Assembly (NCBI GenBank): GCA_030849945.1
Contig: JAVDKK010000001.1
Location: 310,001-374,000, forward strand
Direction: 5' to 3'
From: Schauerella fraxinea
Lineage (GTDB): Bacteria; Pseudomonadota; Gammaproteobacteria; Burkholderiales; Burkholderiaceae_B
Length of the DNA stretch: 64,000 bases
Under the pieces are notes generated by a model. The model did no database searches and was not told the origin of the DNA. It saw nothing but the letters and a program-made list of their open reading frames with translations. The stretch's first letter is position 1; every line of letters starts with the position of its first letter. This document shows, in pieces, positions 28,706 through 38,236 of the stretch. The position numbers were made by a program, and so were the translations under genes.

Positions 28706-30022
28706 TCAACTGCCGTCGCCAGTGACGCTCCAAACGGCGTTGCCCACATCGTCCGCGATGAGCAGCGCACCGTCAGCGCTCTGCGTCATCCCCACGGGCG
28801 CGCCATACAGATCCTTCTGGTCGGCAGAATAGAAACCACTCACCACCGTTTGAGCGGGACCCGTCGGCACACCATTGGCAAACGGCACGTACACCACTTC
28901 ATAGCCGCTCAGTGGCGTGCGATCCCAACTGCCGTGCTCGGCAACGAACGCGCCGCCCTTGTACTTCGCCTGCAACCCGGCACCCGTGTAAAACCACAGA
29001 CCCAACGGCGCCACATGCGAGGCCAGCGCATAGTCGGGCTTGATCGCTTTCTTCACCAGATGGGGGCGCTGCGGCATGACCCGCTCATCCACATTCTGGC
29101 CGTAATAGCTGTAGGGCCAGCCGTAGAATCCGCCTTCGCGTACGGCGGTCATATAGTCCGGCACGAGATCGGCGCCGATTTCATCGCGCTCGTTGACGAT
29201 CGCCCAGAGCTTGCCGGTCTGCGGTTCCCATTGCAGCCCGGTCGGATTGCGCAAACCGGACGCATAGACGCGACTGCCACGCGTGGCCACATCGACCTCC
29301 AGCACGGCCGCGCGCCGGTATTCCACCTCCAGGCCATTCTCGGTGATGTTGCTGTTCGAACCCACGCCCACATAGAGCTTGCGCCCATCCTGGCTCGCCA
29401 GCAGTGCCTTGGTCCAATGGTGATTGATCGTGCTCGGCAGATCGGTAAATTCCGTGCCGGGATCGGACATCTTCGTTTCACCCGGCGTATAGCGGTACTG
29501 CATGATGCTGTCGGTATTCGCCACATACAGCGTGTTGCCGATCAACTGCACGCCAAACGGCGAATGCAGGTTCTCGATGAACACATGCTTTTCCCACGCG
29601 CCACCGCTCGCGCTCTTGCGCAGCAAGGTGATTCGATTCCCGCCCTTGCCGCCCTTGCCAGATTGATTCTTCACTACCGTGGCAATCAATTGCTTGGGTG
29701 TGGTGACGGCTTCGGTACCCGGGCCGTTGGACTCCACGACGAGCACGTCGCCATTGGGCAGCGTGTAAAGCATCCGGGGATGCAGCAGATCGGCCGCAAT
29801 CTTCTCGATCTTCAAGCCGCTTGCCACCTTGGGCGCCGCACCGGCCGCCCACCCTTTGCCATCCGGCACCTGCATGGGCGGCACCAGAAAATTCTGCGCC
29901 TTCGGCAAAGTGGGATCGGCGCCCATCTGCTTGACGGGATCGACCTGCGCTTTTTCACTGCAACCGCTTACCAGCACGACCAACGCCACCGATAGCGCGC
30001 CCAACGACTTGGATTTATTCAT
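28706..30022 (-). CDS. PQQ-type sugar (sorbosone-like) dehydrogenase lipoprotein
   Basis: 438 residues from ATG 30022 (AGGAG 7 nt upstream; a GTG six bases earlier is less likely). The lipobox LVSGCS gives a lipid-anchored periplasmic protein. The body has the repeated blade strands of a six-bladed beta-propeller: PNGDVLVVESNGP, HSPFGVQLIGNTLYVANTDSI, KLYVGVGSNSN, ASGLRNPTGLQWEPQTGKLW, and FVAEHGSWDRTPLSGY near the C-terminus. This is the glucose/sorbosone dehydrogenase fold that uses soluble PQQ; the substrate is not known. It overlaps the DUF2231 gene by 8 bp. Confidence 0.88.
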   Translation of the reverse strand: MNKSKSLGALSVALVVLVSGCSEKAQVDPVKQMGADPTLPKAQNFLVPPMQVPDGKGWAAGAAPKVASGLKIEKIAADLLHPRMLYTLPNGDVLVVESNGPGTEAVTTPKQLIATVVKNQSGKGGKGGNRITLLRKSASGGAWEKHVFIENLHSPFGVQLIGNTLYVANTDSIMQYRYTPGETKMSDPGTEFTDLPSTINHHWTKALLASQDGRKLYVGVGSNSNITENGLEVEYRRAAVLEVDVATRGSRVYASGLRNPTGLQWEPQTGKLWAIVNERDEIGADLVPDYMTAVREGGFYGWPYSYYGQNVDERVMPQRPHLVKKAIKPDYALASHVAPLGLWFYTGAGLQAKYKGGAFVAEHGSWDRTPLSGYEVVYVPFANGVPTGPAQTVVSGFYSADQKDLYGAPVGMTQSADGALLIADDVGNAVWSVTGDGS

Positions 30023-30458
30023 GGCCACGCTCCTGATAATCGAACCGGTGCAACGACAGAACGATATGTGCCACGCACAACAACAACACGGTTACCGCAG
30101 AAAGCCACACGCCTTGCGGGATGACCGCGTAGGCATCGCGACTGTGCACGAACGCATTCACAATGGCCGCGACGATGGCCAGCAGGTTCAACCAAAAGTG
30201 CAGCTTCCTGGCGCCCGCGGTCGTGCGCGACCGCACAAACCACACCGAGACGAGGTTGATCAAACGCGGAATGATGGCAAGGATCAGTCCGAACACGATC
30301 AACCACGCGGCCGCCTTCATCCACAGGATCCCGCCCGTGCGCATATACAGCACGTCGAAAATGAAGGCGGCCACGAAGAAGCCGAACGGCAATGGATCGA
30401 GCAGCGCATACACGACCGTGGCGAGCCGCGACCGGTGGCCTTCGGCATGGGTTTTCAT
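30015..30458 (-). CDS. DUF2231 family inner-membrane protein
   Basis: 147 residues with four membrane helices (LLDPLPFGFFVAAFIFDVLY, then AAAWLIVFGLILAIIPRL, WLNLLAIVAAIVNAFV and LSAVTVLLLCVAHIVLSL). The arrangement H..HP/LLDPLPFG at the first helix is typical of DUF2231. The ATG of the PQQ-type dehydrogenase lies inside the end of this gene, so translation is probably coupled. DUF2231 proteins often sit next to sorbosone-dehydrogenase-like genes and could be the membrane electron partner (inference). Confidence 0.85.
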   Translation of the reverse strand: MKTHAEGHRSRLATVVYALLDPLPFGFFVAAFIFDVLYMRTGGILWMKAAAWLIVFGLILAIIPRLINLVSVWFVRSRTTAGARKLHFWLNLLAIVAAIVNAFVHSRDAYAVIPQGVWLSAVTVLLLCVAHIVLSLHRFDYQERGHE

Positions 30459-30621
30459 AGACGTCCTTTGTGCGGATGACGAAATAAAGGGGGCGATGGA
30501 TCGAGACAGGTTACAAACTCACTGTACGAGGGTGCTGCTGAATGGCGGTTGAACTCCGTACCTTTGGTTTTGGTGGGAAGTTCCTGCCCCGACCTCGTTA
30601 GGCCATCAGGAGTCAGACCCC

Positions 30622-31113
30622 ATGCCGGAATCGACCATCCCCTCGCCCGACGCGCTCCCGCAGCGGGCCGGTCCCGCCCCCAAGGTGTACCCGGGGCCGC
30701 CCCAGCATCAGCTCGAGCAGCATCCCGAGCACGCGCAATGGCAAGCCCTGCGCACGCTGGTGGAGCAATGGGAATCGGCAGACAAGGCACCCACCTTGCG
30801 TGGTACACCCGGCACGCTGGGTCTTTTTCTACCGAAAGCGCGCGCAGGCGTGGGCGAGTACGGTTTCCTGATCGGGCGCGAGTTCGCGCATCATCATCCC
30901 GATGATGGCGGACTGCACATGACGCTGCCCAGCGCCTGGTGCAAGGCGGTGATTGCCTGCGGTTGGGGCGAGCCGCATGTGTGGGCCGGGCGCCCTACGG
31001 TGTCGGCCAATACGGTGCTTGTGTATGCGCCCCGCGATGCGCAGGAGATCGATGTGGTTCGACGCTTGATCGAGGTGTCGGAGGGCTTCGCGGACGGCAC
31101 CTTCGTCGACTAG
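30622..31113 (+). CDS. luciferase-domain family protein (PF17648-like)
   Basis: 163 residues. AGGAG lies 9 nt before the ATG. The C-terminal 80 residues match the small 'luciferase' domain family: LHMTLPSAWCKAVIACGWGE, HVWAGRPTVSANTVLVYAPR and a final EIDVVRRLIEVSEGFADG. The name comes from remote similarity; no light-emitting role is implied and the function is unknown. The N-terminal 60 residues are Pro/Gln-rich. Single gene between two minus-strand units. Confidence 0.75.
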   Translation: MPESTIPSPDALPQRAGPAPKVYPGPPQHQLEQHPEHAQWQALRTLVEQWESADKAPTLRGTPGTLGLFLPKARAGVGEYGFLIGREFAHHHPDDGGLHMTLPSAWCKAVIACGWGEPHVWAGRPTVSANTVLVYAPRDAQEIDVVRRLIEVSEGFADGTFVD

Positions 31114-31176
31114 CGCCGACCTGAATCGCTCGTCGCGTATCGGCACGACGACCATCTCGAAGGCTGCCTGCTTGCG

Positions 31177-33216
31177 CTACAGCGCCGCGATCGCGCGCAA
31201 GAACGCTTCCTTCTGCTTCTCGTATTCCATGCCGGCCTGATCGCGCTGCGTCGCCATTTCGGCCATCGCGTTTTCGGATTTCGCCAGGAGATCCATATAG
31301 CGGCGGCCAAGCTCGCTATCGGGCGGTACGGCACTCAGGTTGTCGCGCAGGCGCGATTGCTCGCCATTCTGCTTCTCGATCCTGGTGTCGATATCGGCCA
31401 ACTTGCGCTCGGTGGCCGCCCACGTGCGGCGCTGCTGGGCAAGTGCCTTGAGCTTGGCGCTCAGCGCCGGTGCCGCAGGTGCATTGGCCAGCATAATCAG
31501 CACTTGTTCGTCGGTATCGGTCAACGCGAAAGTATCGGTGCCAGGCAGTTCGTCCGTCACACTCACTTCGGCGGTTGCCCCGGCCGCCACATCGATTCGC
31601 AACCGGCGATGCGTGGCCGTTTCGCTATCCAGGCGATCTGAGCGCGTGGTCCAGCCCGCTTGCTTGGGATGCTCGATGATGATCACCCGCGGCGCATCGC
31701 TTGCGCCTTTGATGCGATACGTGGTCACCGTGCGCGACAGGCTCCGAATCTGTGCCACGCCCTCGCTCACCTTCACATCCACCATCTGCTCTTCGGGTTT
31801 CACCTCCGAAGTAATCTCAACCTTGCGATCCGCTGCAAAGCTCGCCAGGCGCGATTCACCCGCCGGCAATGCCGGCATCTTCGCATCACCCACAAAGCCC
31901 GACGCACCGTCGTACACCGTCAGGATGCCCGGTGGCAGCGTGCTGGGCGACGTGTTCTTGAGCATCACAGCCGACACCGGATTGAACGATCGCATTTCGG
32001 GTTGGAACACCGCCAGGCGCTCAGCCGGCAGCGCCACATCCACGAACGGCACGGATAACGTTTGACCGCGCGCCAGCGTCACGGGCTGCGGCAAATGAAA
32101 GCTCACGTTCGTCATGTTCTCTTGCGCGCTCGCGGCCTGCGTGGGCGCGGAGGGCGTGGCCATCGGTGCCGGCATGGGCGCCGCCGCCGGACGCGGCCGG
32201 GCCATGTCGGCCGACATCATCGCAGACGATTCGGCGCGCGCACCGGCTCCCCTGCCGCCTTGTACCTCGGCTTGCTTGCGTGCCACAGCAACGCCGGCCG
32301 AGTTATCGGCGCGCGGCATTTCGCCGACGCCTACTGTCACGGGCAACTCGGGACGCTGGCGCCAGTAGCGGTCATGCAGCTTTTGCGTCAATGTGACCGG
32401 TGCGCCGGACACCAACGTCAAATCCACATCCTTCCAATCCTGACCCGTTGCGTTTTCGAGGACGGCCCAGCCTTGCAGGCGCGCGTCGCCGGTATTGCCG
32501 ATCACCAAACGAAAGGCGGGCTTCCATACCGGCGCGGCGGTGATGTAGCTCAACCCGACGGCACGTTGACCTGACCCCTTCACGTTGACCGCAAGCGCAC
32601 GCAGTTGATCGTTGCCGGCACGCCCCAACGATTGAACGGCATCGGCGAAGCGATCGCGCATCGCGGCGTCAAGGATATCGACGGTGGCATCGGCGCCCAA
32701 GCGCAGCACATCGATGCGCTTATCTTGCGTCAACACGGACAACCGATGCTCAGCAATCGTCTCGCCCTCCGGCGTTTTGACACGGTTGCTGTCGGTGCCC
32801 AGTACCGCCCCTTCGATGCTGCGCCCACCCGACGTCGCACGCACCTGAATGCCTTTCAACCGTTGCAGCAACGCGGGCAATGACCCGATGGTTTTGGCAT
32901 TGAACGGCAGCGTCGAAAACGTTTCTTCAACTGGCGACAGTCCGTCCAATGTGAGCGAATCGAGCGTGCCGCCCGCGTCGCTCACCAGCAGGCTCTTGAG
33001 CACATCGTTGACGTGCGACAACGGCACCTCGATACGCACCGTGCCATTGCCGTCGACGTTGGCCACGCGATGCACCTCGGCCACCCCGCCCGACGACAGC
33101 GTGATGCGATCGATACGCGCGGCGTCGGCGGGTGCCACAACCGATTGCGCGGCATGGGCCGCAGTGGTCGAGATCAGCGCAAAACCAAGCACGGTGGAGA
33201 AAGCGTTTGAGCGCAT
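31177..33216 (-). CDS. DUF4139 domain-containing exported protein
   Basis: 679 residues with a Sec signal peptide (MRSNAFSTVLGFALIS...AHA). The N-terminal part (VAEVHRVANVDGNGTVRIEVP) and the central GLSYITAAPVWKPAFRLVIG followed by LQGWAVLENATGQDWKDVDLTLVS are typical of DUF4139. An Ala/Pro-rich linker (about 310-365) separates it from a second beta-rich part, and the last 100 residues form a probable coiled coil (LKALAQQRRTWAATERKLAD...). The function is unknown; proteins of this type occur in cell-envelope settings. Confidence 0.82.
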   Translation of the reverse strand: MRSNAFSTVLGFALISTTAAHAAQSVVAPADAARIDRITLSSGGVAEVHRVANVDGNGTVRIEVPLSHVNDVLKSLLVSDAGGTLDSLTLDGLSPVEETFSTLPFNAKTIGSLPALLQRLKGIQVRATSGGRSIEGAVLGTDSNRVKTPEGETIAEHRLSVLTQDKRIDVLRLGADATVDILDAAMRDRFADAVQSLGRAGNDQLRALAVNVKGSGQRAVGLSYITAAPVWKPAFRLVIGNTGDARLQGWAVLENATGQDWKDVDLTLVSGAPVTLTQKLHDRYWRQRPELPVTVGVGEMPRADNSAGVAVARKQAEVQGGRGAGARAESSAMMSADMARPRPAAAPMPAPMATPSAPTQAASAQENMTNVSFHLPQPVTLARGQTLSVPFVDVALPAERLAVFQPEMRSFNPVSAVMLKNTSPSTLPPGILTVYDGASGFVGDAKMPALPAGESRLASFAADRKVEITSEVKPEEQMVDVKVSEGVAQIRSLSRTVTTYRIKGASDAPRVIIIEHPKQAGWTTRSDRLDSETATHRRLRIDVAAGATAEVSVTDELPGTDTFALTDTDEQVLIMLANAPAAPALSAKLKALAQQRRTWAATERKLADIDTRIEKQNGEQSRLRDNLSAVPPDSELGRRYMDLLAKSENAMAEMATQRDQAGMEYEKQKEAFLRAIAAL

Positions 33217-33345
33217 GAGGCGTCCGCGAAGTGTGAGGGTCGTTGGACTTTAGCGGCCAAGGCCGCAGGCTGCAAGCGCTCGCGCACGCACTCAGGCATG
33301 AACGCGCGTAGAACTGCGCGCCACCCTGTGTGTTATCCCTGCGCG

Positions 33346-34476
33346 TCACCCCGCAAAAACCGCCGCCACGGCACGTTCCCCGATCGCCAGGCCCACCGTC
33401 ATCCCCACGCCGGAATGCATGACCGCCACCGTGGTTGCGGCGTCCACCGGCAGCACGGAGAACGGCGCGGGGCCGTGCGCGCCATATACGCCCTGCCAGC
33501 GCTCCACCACGCGAAGGCGACTGCCCAGCGCTTGTGTGGCCAGGTCCAGCAAAGCCTGGTCGATCGCTTCGTCGTTGAACGGCGGCGCGTCCTGACCGTA
33601 GTGATGCGAGTCGCCGATGATCAGATCGCCATGCGGCGTGGGGCTGATCAAGAGATGGATGCCATGGTCCAACAGCATCGGCGTGGTGGCCTGGATGCGA
33701 TCGCGAAGCACCTGCGCAGTGGGCAGATCCGAAAACGCGCCATAGTGCACACACGACAGACCGGTCAACACCGGCCGGTCGAGTGCGAAGCCCGCACCCT
33801 CGAACGCCACGCGCAGCATTTGCAGTCGGCTCACCTCCAGGTTCATGGCGGCAAAAAGCGCGGGCATCAACGTCAAATAGTCGTGTCCTGGGCATACGAA
33901 CACATGGCGCGCCTTGAAGTCGCCCGCCGTGGTGTGCACGTTGCCGTCTTCGGCGGCGCGCGCCAGCGTACCCGTGATGAACGTCACCCCCAATGTTGCC
34001 GTCAGATAGTGGCGGATGGCGGGGAGCGCCTCGCGCGAGTAGATCTGCAAGTCGTCAAACCCCTGCAGGGCCGCGTGGTGATGTGCAACCTGCCCATCGA
34101 AGAGCTGGCTCAACTCACGGCTCGACAGCAGCGCAGCGCGATACCCTTCGCGGCCAAGCCGGTCGCCCGCAAACTCTTCCAGTACATCGGCTTCCACGGC
34201 CGAACGCGCCAGCACCAGGCTGCCCGTGGCGCGCACATGAAAGCCGGCTTCACGCGCCAGCGCCAACCACAGTTCACGCGATTGCGTGGCATGCGACAGC
34301 ATCATGCCCGGCGCTTGTCCGGTCACCAGCACCTGACCGAAATTGCGGATGGTGGCACCATGCGCCTGCTGGCTGCGTTCGATCACCGCGACCGAAAGGC
34401 CTCGCTTTGCGGCCGCCCAGGCGTGCGCGACACCGAGCATGCCGGCACCCACGACGATGACATCGTATTGCTTCAT
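33346..34476 (-). CDS. FAD-dependent oxidoreductase of phosphonate clusters (TIGR03364/PbfD-like)
   Basis: 376 residues with an N-terminal FAD fold (YDVIVVGAGMLGVAHAWAAA, then ERSQQAHGATIRNFGQ) and a DadA/glycine-oxidase-like body, including HVFVCPGHDYLTL and the late VMHSGVGMTVGLAIGE. It resembles the FAD oxidoreductase family tied to phosphonate catabolism. From family knowledge, such enzymes can oxidise 2-aminoethylphosphonate or its N-methyl form to phosphonoacetaldehyde. Last gene of the phosphonate operon. With no phnW present, it is the best candidate for feeding PhnX. Confidence 0.85.
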   Translation of the reverse strand: MKQYDVIVVGAGMLGVAHAWAAAKRGLSVAVIERSQQAHGATIRNFGQVLVTGQAPGMMLSHATQSRELWLALAREAGFHVRATGSLVLARSAVEADVLEEFAGDRLGREGYRAALLSSRELSQLFDGQVAHHHAALQGFDDLQIYSREALPAIRHYLTATLGVTFITGTLARAAEDGNVHTTAGDFKARHVFVCPGHDYLTLMPALFAAMNLEVSRLQMLRVAFEGAGFALDRPVLTGLSCVHYGAFSDLPTAQVLRDRIQATTPMLLDHGIHLLISPTPHGDLIIGDSHHYGQDAPPFNDEAIDQALLDLATQALGSRLRVVERWQGVYGAHGPAPFSVLPVDAATTVAVMHSGVGMTVGLAIGERAVAAVFAG

Positions 34477-34525
34477 TTGTCTTGCTTCTCTCGAGGAAAA
34501 TGCGTGCTCATCGATGCCTGTCGAA

Positions 34526-35545
34526 TTATTTCTTCGGCTCGGACTTGCCGTCGTAACGCTGCGTCCACTGCGCGATGATGCGTTCGCGATTGGTGGCGGC
34601 CCACACGAAATCGTTCTTGATCAGCCGCGCGCTCAGGTCTGCGGGCAGGTTGGGATTGACGGTGGCAATCGAGGGAATCGCGAGCACGGCGAAGTTGGCT
34701 TTGTAGAGTTCGTTGGCTTGCCGGCTGGCCGAGAAATCCGCCAGCTTGCGCGCGGCGGCCTCGTGCTTGGTGCCCTTCATGATAGCCGTCGCTTCGATTT
34801 CCCAGCCCAGTCCTTCGGAAGGAAACACGCCTTCGATCGGCGCGCCATCCGCCTTGAGCTTGGCCGCGCGATAGTCGAACGACACGCCGATGGGATACTC
34901 GCCTGCAGCGGCCATATTGCACGGCTTGGAGCCCGAGTGCGTGTAGGCGCCAATGTTCTTGTGCAACGCATCCATGAACGCCCAGCCCTTCTCTTCGCCG
35001 AACATCTGCAGCCAGGCGCTCACATCAAGAAAGCCGGTGCCGGAAGACGCCGGGTTGGGCATCACGATCTTGCCGGCGTACACCGGCTTGGTAAGGTCCT
35101 GCCAGGACGTGGGCATCGGCAGGTTCTGCTTCTTGGCTTCGATCGTATTCACGCACAAGGCGGCCGCGTAGCCGTTCATGCCCACCCAGGTCGGTTCCGG
35201 CTTGGCGTCGCGCATATTGGCGGCGATCTGATCAAGCCCTTGGGGCGCATAAGGCTGCAGCATGCCCTCTTTGTCCATCAAGCCCAGTGCCGTACCGGCC
35301 AGACCCCACACGGCATCGGCCTTGGGGTTGTTTTTCTCGGCCAACAGCTTGGCGGTGATGATGCCGGTCGAGTCGCGCACCCATTGGATGCGGATATCGG
35401 GATTGGCCTTTTCAAATGCCGCCTGGTAAGCCTTGATTTGATCGGCTTCCAGTGCGGTGTACACGGTGAGCGTGGTGTCGGCGTGTGCGGTGCCCATCAG
35501 GCCACCGAGCGTCAAGGCGATCAGGAGGGTGTTGTAGCGGTTCAT
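34526..35545 (-). CDS. phosphonate ABC transporter substrate-binding protein (2-aminoethylphosphonate type)
   Basis: 339 residues from ATG 35545 (GGAG 8 nt upstream; the earlier TTG is not needed). Signal peptide MNRYNTLLIALTLGGLMGTAHA. The mature protein starts DTTLTVYTALEADQIKAY, the opening of the Fe3+/2-AEP-type binding proteins (SBP_bac_8-like). Later KADAVWGLAGTALGLMDKEG and PASSGTGFLDVSAWL fit. It sits between phnX and the FAD oxidase and would capture the phosphonate for the ABC transporter encoded upstream. Confidence 0.88.
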   Translation of the reverse strand: MNRYNTLLIALTLGGLMGTAHADTTLTVYTALEADQIKAYQAAFEKANPDIRIQWVRDSTGIITAKLLAEKNNPKADAVWGLAGTALGLMDKEGMLQPYAPQGLDQIAANMRDAKPEPTWVGMNGYAAALCVNTIEAKKQNLPMPTSWQDLTKPVYAGKIVMPNPASSGTGFLDVSAWLQMFGEEKGWAFMDALHKNIGAYTHSGSKPCNMAAAGEYPIGVSFDYRAAKLKADGAPIEGVFPSEGLGWEIEATAIMKGTKHEAAARKLADFSASRQANELYKANFAVLAIPSIATVNPNLPADLSARLIKNDFVWAATNRERIIAQWTQRYDGKSEPKK

Positions 35546-35578
35546 GTGCAAACTCCGGGGTCGATTGGGTGTGAAGGT

Positions 35579-36400
35579 TCAGGGGCGTTGGCCGGCGGCC
35601 AGGCGTTGTTCGATATCGGCGATCACGTCGGGCAGATCGGCGATCGTGTCGATTGAATAGTGCGGATGGGTAGGGGCGAACTCGGCATGAGCGCGTTGTC
35701 GCAGTGCCTCCTTCTCGCGCTCGTCCGACGCGTCGAAGGCGGCCAAGGTCAGGCCCGCAGCATTGCCCGACAGCAGCAGCGCCACGGTCCACATGCCTGC
35801 ACGCCGGCCTTCCTCGATGCCGGGCGCCGTGTCGTCCACTTTTACGCAACCCGCGACGTCGTTCAGGCCCAGCATGACCACGTTTTTCAGTGCCATCGCT
35901 GGAGACGGGCGTGCGCGCGGCACCTCGTCGCTGGCGACAATGCAGTCTGGCGCAATGCCTTCGGATGCCGCTCGCTCGGCCACGCGCGCCATGATGCTGG
36001 CCGGATAGCCCGAGCATGAGCCGATCTGCAACCCGCGATCGCGCAGGTGCTCAAGCACTGCAACCGCACCGGGAATCGGCGCCGAGTATTGCGCCACCTT
36101 GTCGCGCTGCATCGGCAGAAAGCGTTCATAGATCGCGGTCACATCGTCATCGGTCGGCAGATGACCGAATCGTTGCTCGTATTGCTGCGCAATCTCAGGC
36201 GCGTCGCACAAGGTGCGGATGTGGTCCCACTTGCCCAGCCCCATGGGGCCGCGCGCCTGTTCGAGCGACATCGTCACGCCGAACTGTGCAAACGCTTCGA
36301 CAAACACCTGCGTGGGCGCAAACGAACCGAAGTCGACCAGTGTGCCGGCCCAGTCGAAAATCACGGCTTCGAGCTGTGCGGGCAAAGGGGAGGTAGTCAT
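35579..36400 (-). CDS. phnX: phosphonoacetaldehyde hydrolase (phosphonatase)
   Basis: 273 residues from ATG 36400 (AGGA 8 nt upstream); the longer frame into the permease gene lacks family similarity. It is a HAD-superfamily enzyme that splits phosphonoacetaldehyde into acetaldehyde and phosphate. The diagnostic phosphonatase loop is FDWAGT (Asp16 nucleophile, Ala18 instead of Asp), the Schiff-base lysine is in GPMGLGKWDHI (Lys57), SCSGYPASIM is the second HAD motif and VKVDDTAPGIEEG the acidic Mg site. Fits the pathway 2-AEP or N-methyl-AEP to phosphonoacetaldehyde to acetaldehyde. Confidence 0.95.
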   Translation of the reverse strand: MTTSPLPAQLEAVIFDWAGTLVDFGSFAPTQVFVEAFAQFGVTMSLEQARGPMGLGKWDHIRTLCDAPEIAQQYEQRFGHLPTDDDVTAIYERFLPMQRDKVAQYSAPIPGAVAVLEHLRDRGLQIGSCSGYPASIMARVAERAASEGIAPDCIVASDEVPRARPSPAMALKNVVMLGLNDVAGCVKVDDTAPGIEEGRRAGMWTVALLLSGNAAGLTLAAFDASDEREKEALRQRAHAEFAPTHPHYSIDTIADLPDVIADIEQRLAAGQRP

Positions 36401-36459
36401 CAAAGTTATCCTGAGAAGATCGGAAGAAATGAAGCAGGGCGAGGGCGTGGCGTGCGGCG

Positions 36460-38229
36460 TCACGCGGCCGGCAATCGCCACCGCTGCGAGCGCGCCACCA
36501 GCGTGCGGCTGGCGAGATGCAGCACGATCGATGCGGTGGCGGAGCTGGCCATGATCACGGTGCACATCGCCGCGGCCGGGCCGATGAAGCCGGCGTCGTC
36601 CATGTTCAGCACGGCGACCGCAGCCAGCACGGTGGAGGGGCTATAGAGAAAGACCAAGGCCGACACGGTGGTCATGGCCGACACGAACAGATAGCGCGCC
36701 ACATCCAACACGGCCGGCAGACACATCGGCAGCGTCACCCGAAAAAAGGTGGTGATCGGCGGCGACTTCAGCGAACGCGAGGCGGCTTCGAATTCGGGAT
36801 CGAGACCGTTCAACGCCGTGGCGGCAGTCAGATGCGCACTGGTATAGAAGTGAACGATCGTGCACACCACGAGCAGCGCCAGGCTGCCATACAGTGCAGG
36901 CACCGGGTTTGCAGGGCTGTTGAACACGAAGATGTAGCCCAGGCCAAGCACCAGCCCCGGCACCGCCATCGGCGCCAATGCCAGCATGCTCACCAGCCCA
37001 CGAAGCCCGCGCGCCGCCGGCGTGACGGCAGGCATTTTCTCGATCATCCACGCGCCGACGAACACCACCGCGGTGCCGATCGTCGCGGTCCAGAATGCCA
37101 GCTGCAGACTATTGCGCCATGCCAGCCAGCCGCCGCCATCCATGTTGCCGAAGTCGTATGACCGCAGCGACATCGACAGGTTGTAGGGCCACATTTTGAC
37201 GAACGACGCCCAGACGGCAACGCCGATCACCAGCAGCACGCCCGCTGCCATCGTCAGCATCAGGATGAGGAAAACGCCGTCGCGGATACCATGACGGCCC
37301 GCCACATAAGGCTGCGCCCGACCGCTGATCTGCGCCCCCTGGCGTGCGCGCAATTTGCGATCGAGAAAGAACGTGAGCAGCGCCGGCAGCAACAGCAGGA
37401 TCCCGATCGCGGCCCCTTTCGCAAAATCCTGCTGCCCGACCACGGCCTTGTAGGCTTCCATGGCGAGCACGTTGTAATCGCCGCCCACAACCTTCGGCAC
37501 GCCGAAATCCGTCACGGTGAGCGTGAACACCACGCACCAAGCCGAGAACACCGCGTAGCGCGTGCCCGGCAACGTGACGGTCATGAACGTGCGCCACGAC
37601 GAGGCCCCCATCGCGCGCGCCGCGTCGTAAAGCCGGCCGTCGGCCAATGCCAGGCCGGTCAACAGAATCATCACGGCATGCGGGAACGTATAAAACGCCT
37701 CGCCCACCACAATGCCCCAGAACCCGTAGATGGTCTGGCCGCCCAGCAGGTCCTTCAGCAACCCCTGGTTGCCCAGCAGGTAGATCAACGCGATGCCGGG
37801 CAGCAGCGATGGCGCGAGCAAGGGGAGTAACGCCACCACGCGTAAGGCGCGACGGCCCGGCAGACGCGTGCGCGTCAAGCCATAGGCGAAAACGTAGGCG
37901 CACGGAATGACGAGTAGCGTGGTCACCAGCCCGACGGTCAGGCTGCGGCCCACCATGGCCGGAAACCCATCGGCGGCAACGATGCCGGCCAGCCGCCCCA
38001 CGCCTGCCCAGTTGCCGTCGCTATCGAGCAAGGCGCGCACCAGGATGGCGCCCAACGGCAGCGCCAGGAATAGCGCCAGCCACAGCACCAACGCGCCTTG
38101 CCCAAGCATGAGACCCAGGCCGCCCACCCAGCCGGGCATCGGGCGACGGCCCAGGGAGGTGGGCGCCACAAGGGACGCGTGCGAGGTGTGAACGGCCGGC
38201 ATCGGCGTGGCGATCGCGGCAGCGGTCAT
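36460..38229 (-). CDS. phosphonate ABC transporter permease, two fused permease halves
   Basis: 589 residues from ATG 38229, 7 bp after the ATPase stop. About twelve membrane helices; the ABC permease core occurs twice, with EAA-like loops in each half (DAARAMGASSWRTFMTVTLP in the first, EAASRSLKSPPITTFFRVTL in the second). This double-length architecture is typical of PhnU/FbpB-type permeases for 2-AEP and ferric ion. With the neighbouring phosphonate genes it is assigned to 2-AEP-type uptake. The frame extends upstream to 38313 into the ATPase gene, which is not a real start. Confidence 0.9.
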   Translation of the reverse strand: MTAAAIATPMPAVHTSHASLVAPTSLGRRPMPGWVGGLGLMLGQGALVLWLALFLALPLGAILVRALLDSDGNWAGVGRLAGIVAADGFPAMVGRSLTVGLVTTLLVIPCAYVFAYGLTRTRLPGRRALRVVALLPLLAPSLLPGIALIYLLGNQGLLKDLLGGQTIYGFWGIVVGEAFYTFPHAVMILLTGLALADGRLYDAARAMGASSWRTFMTVTLPGTRYAVFSAWCVVFTLTVTDFGVPKVVGGDYNVLAMEAYKAVVGQQDFAKGAAIGILLLLPALLTFFLDRKLRARQGAQISGRAQPYVAGRHGIRDGVFLILMLTMAAGVLLVIGVAVWASFVKMWPYNLSMSLRSYDFGNMDGGGWLAWRNSLQLAFWTATIGTAVVFVGAWMIEKMPAVTPAARGLRGLVSMLALAPMAVPGLVLGLGYIFVFNSPANPVPALYGSLALLVVCTIVHFYTSAHLTAATALNGLDPEFEAASRSLKSPPITTFFRVTLPMCLPAVLDVARYLFVSAMTTVSALVFLYSPSTVLAAVAVLNMDDAGFIGPAAAMCTVIMASSATASIVLHLASRTLVARSQRWRLPAA

Positions 38230-38236
38230 GAGGGGC

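Noticed and set aside
36401..36565. Upstream extension of phnX into the permease gene
   Set aside because: No family similarity; the phosphonatase loop lies at normal distance from ATG 36400, which has a ribosome binding site.
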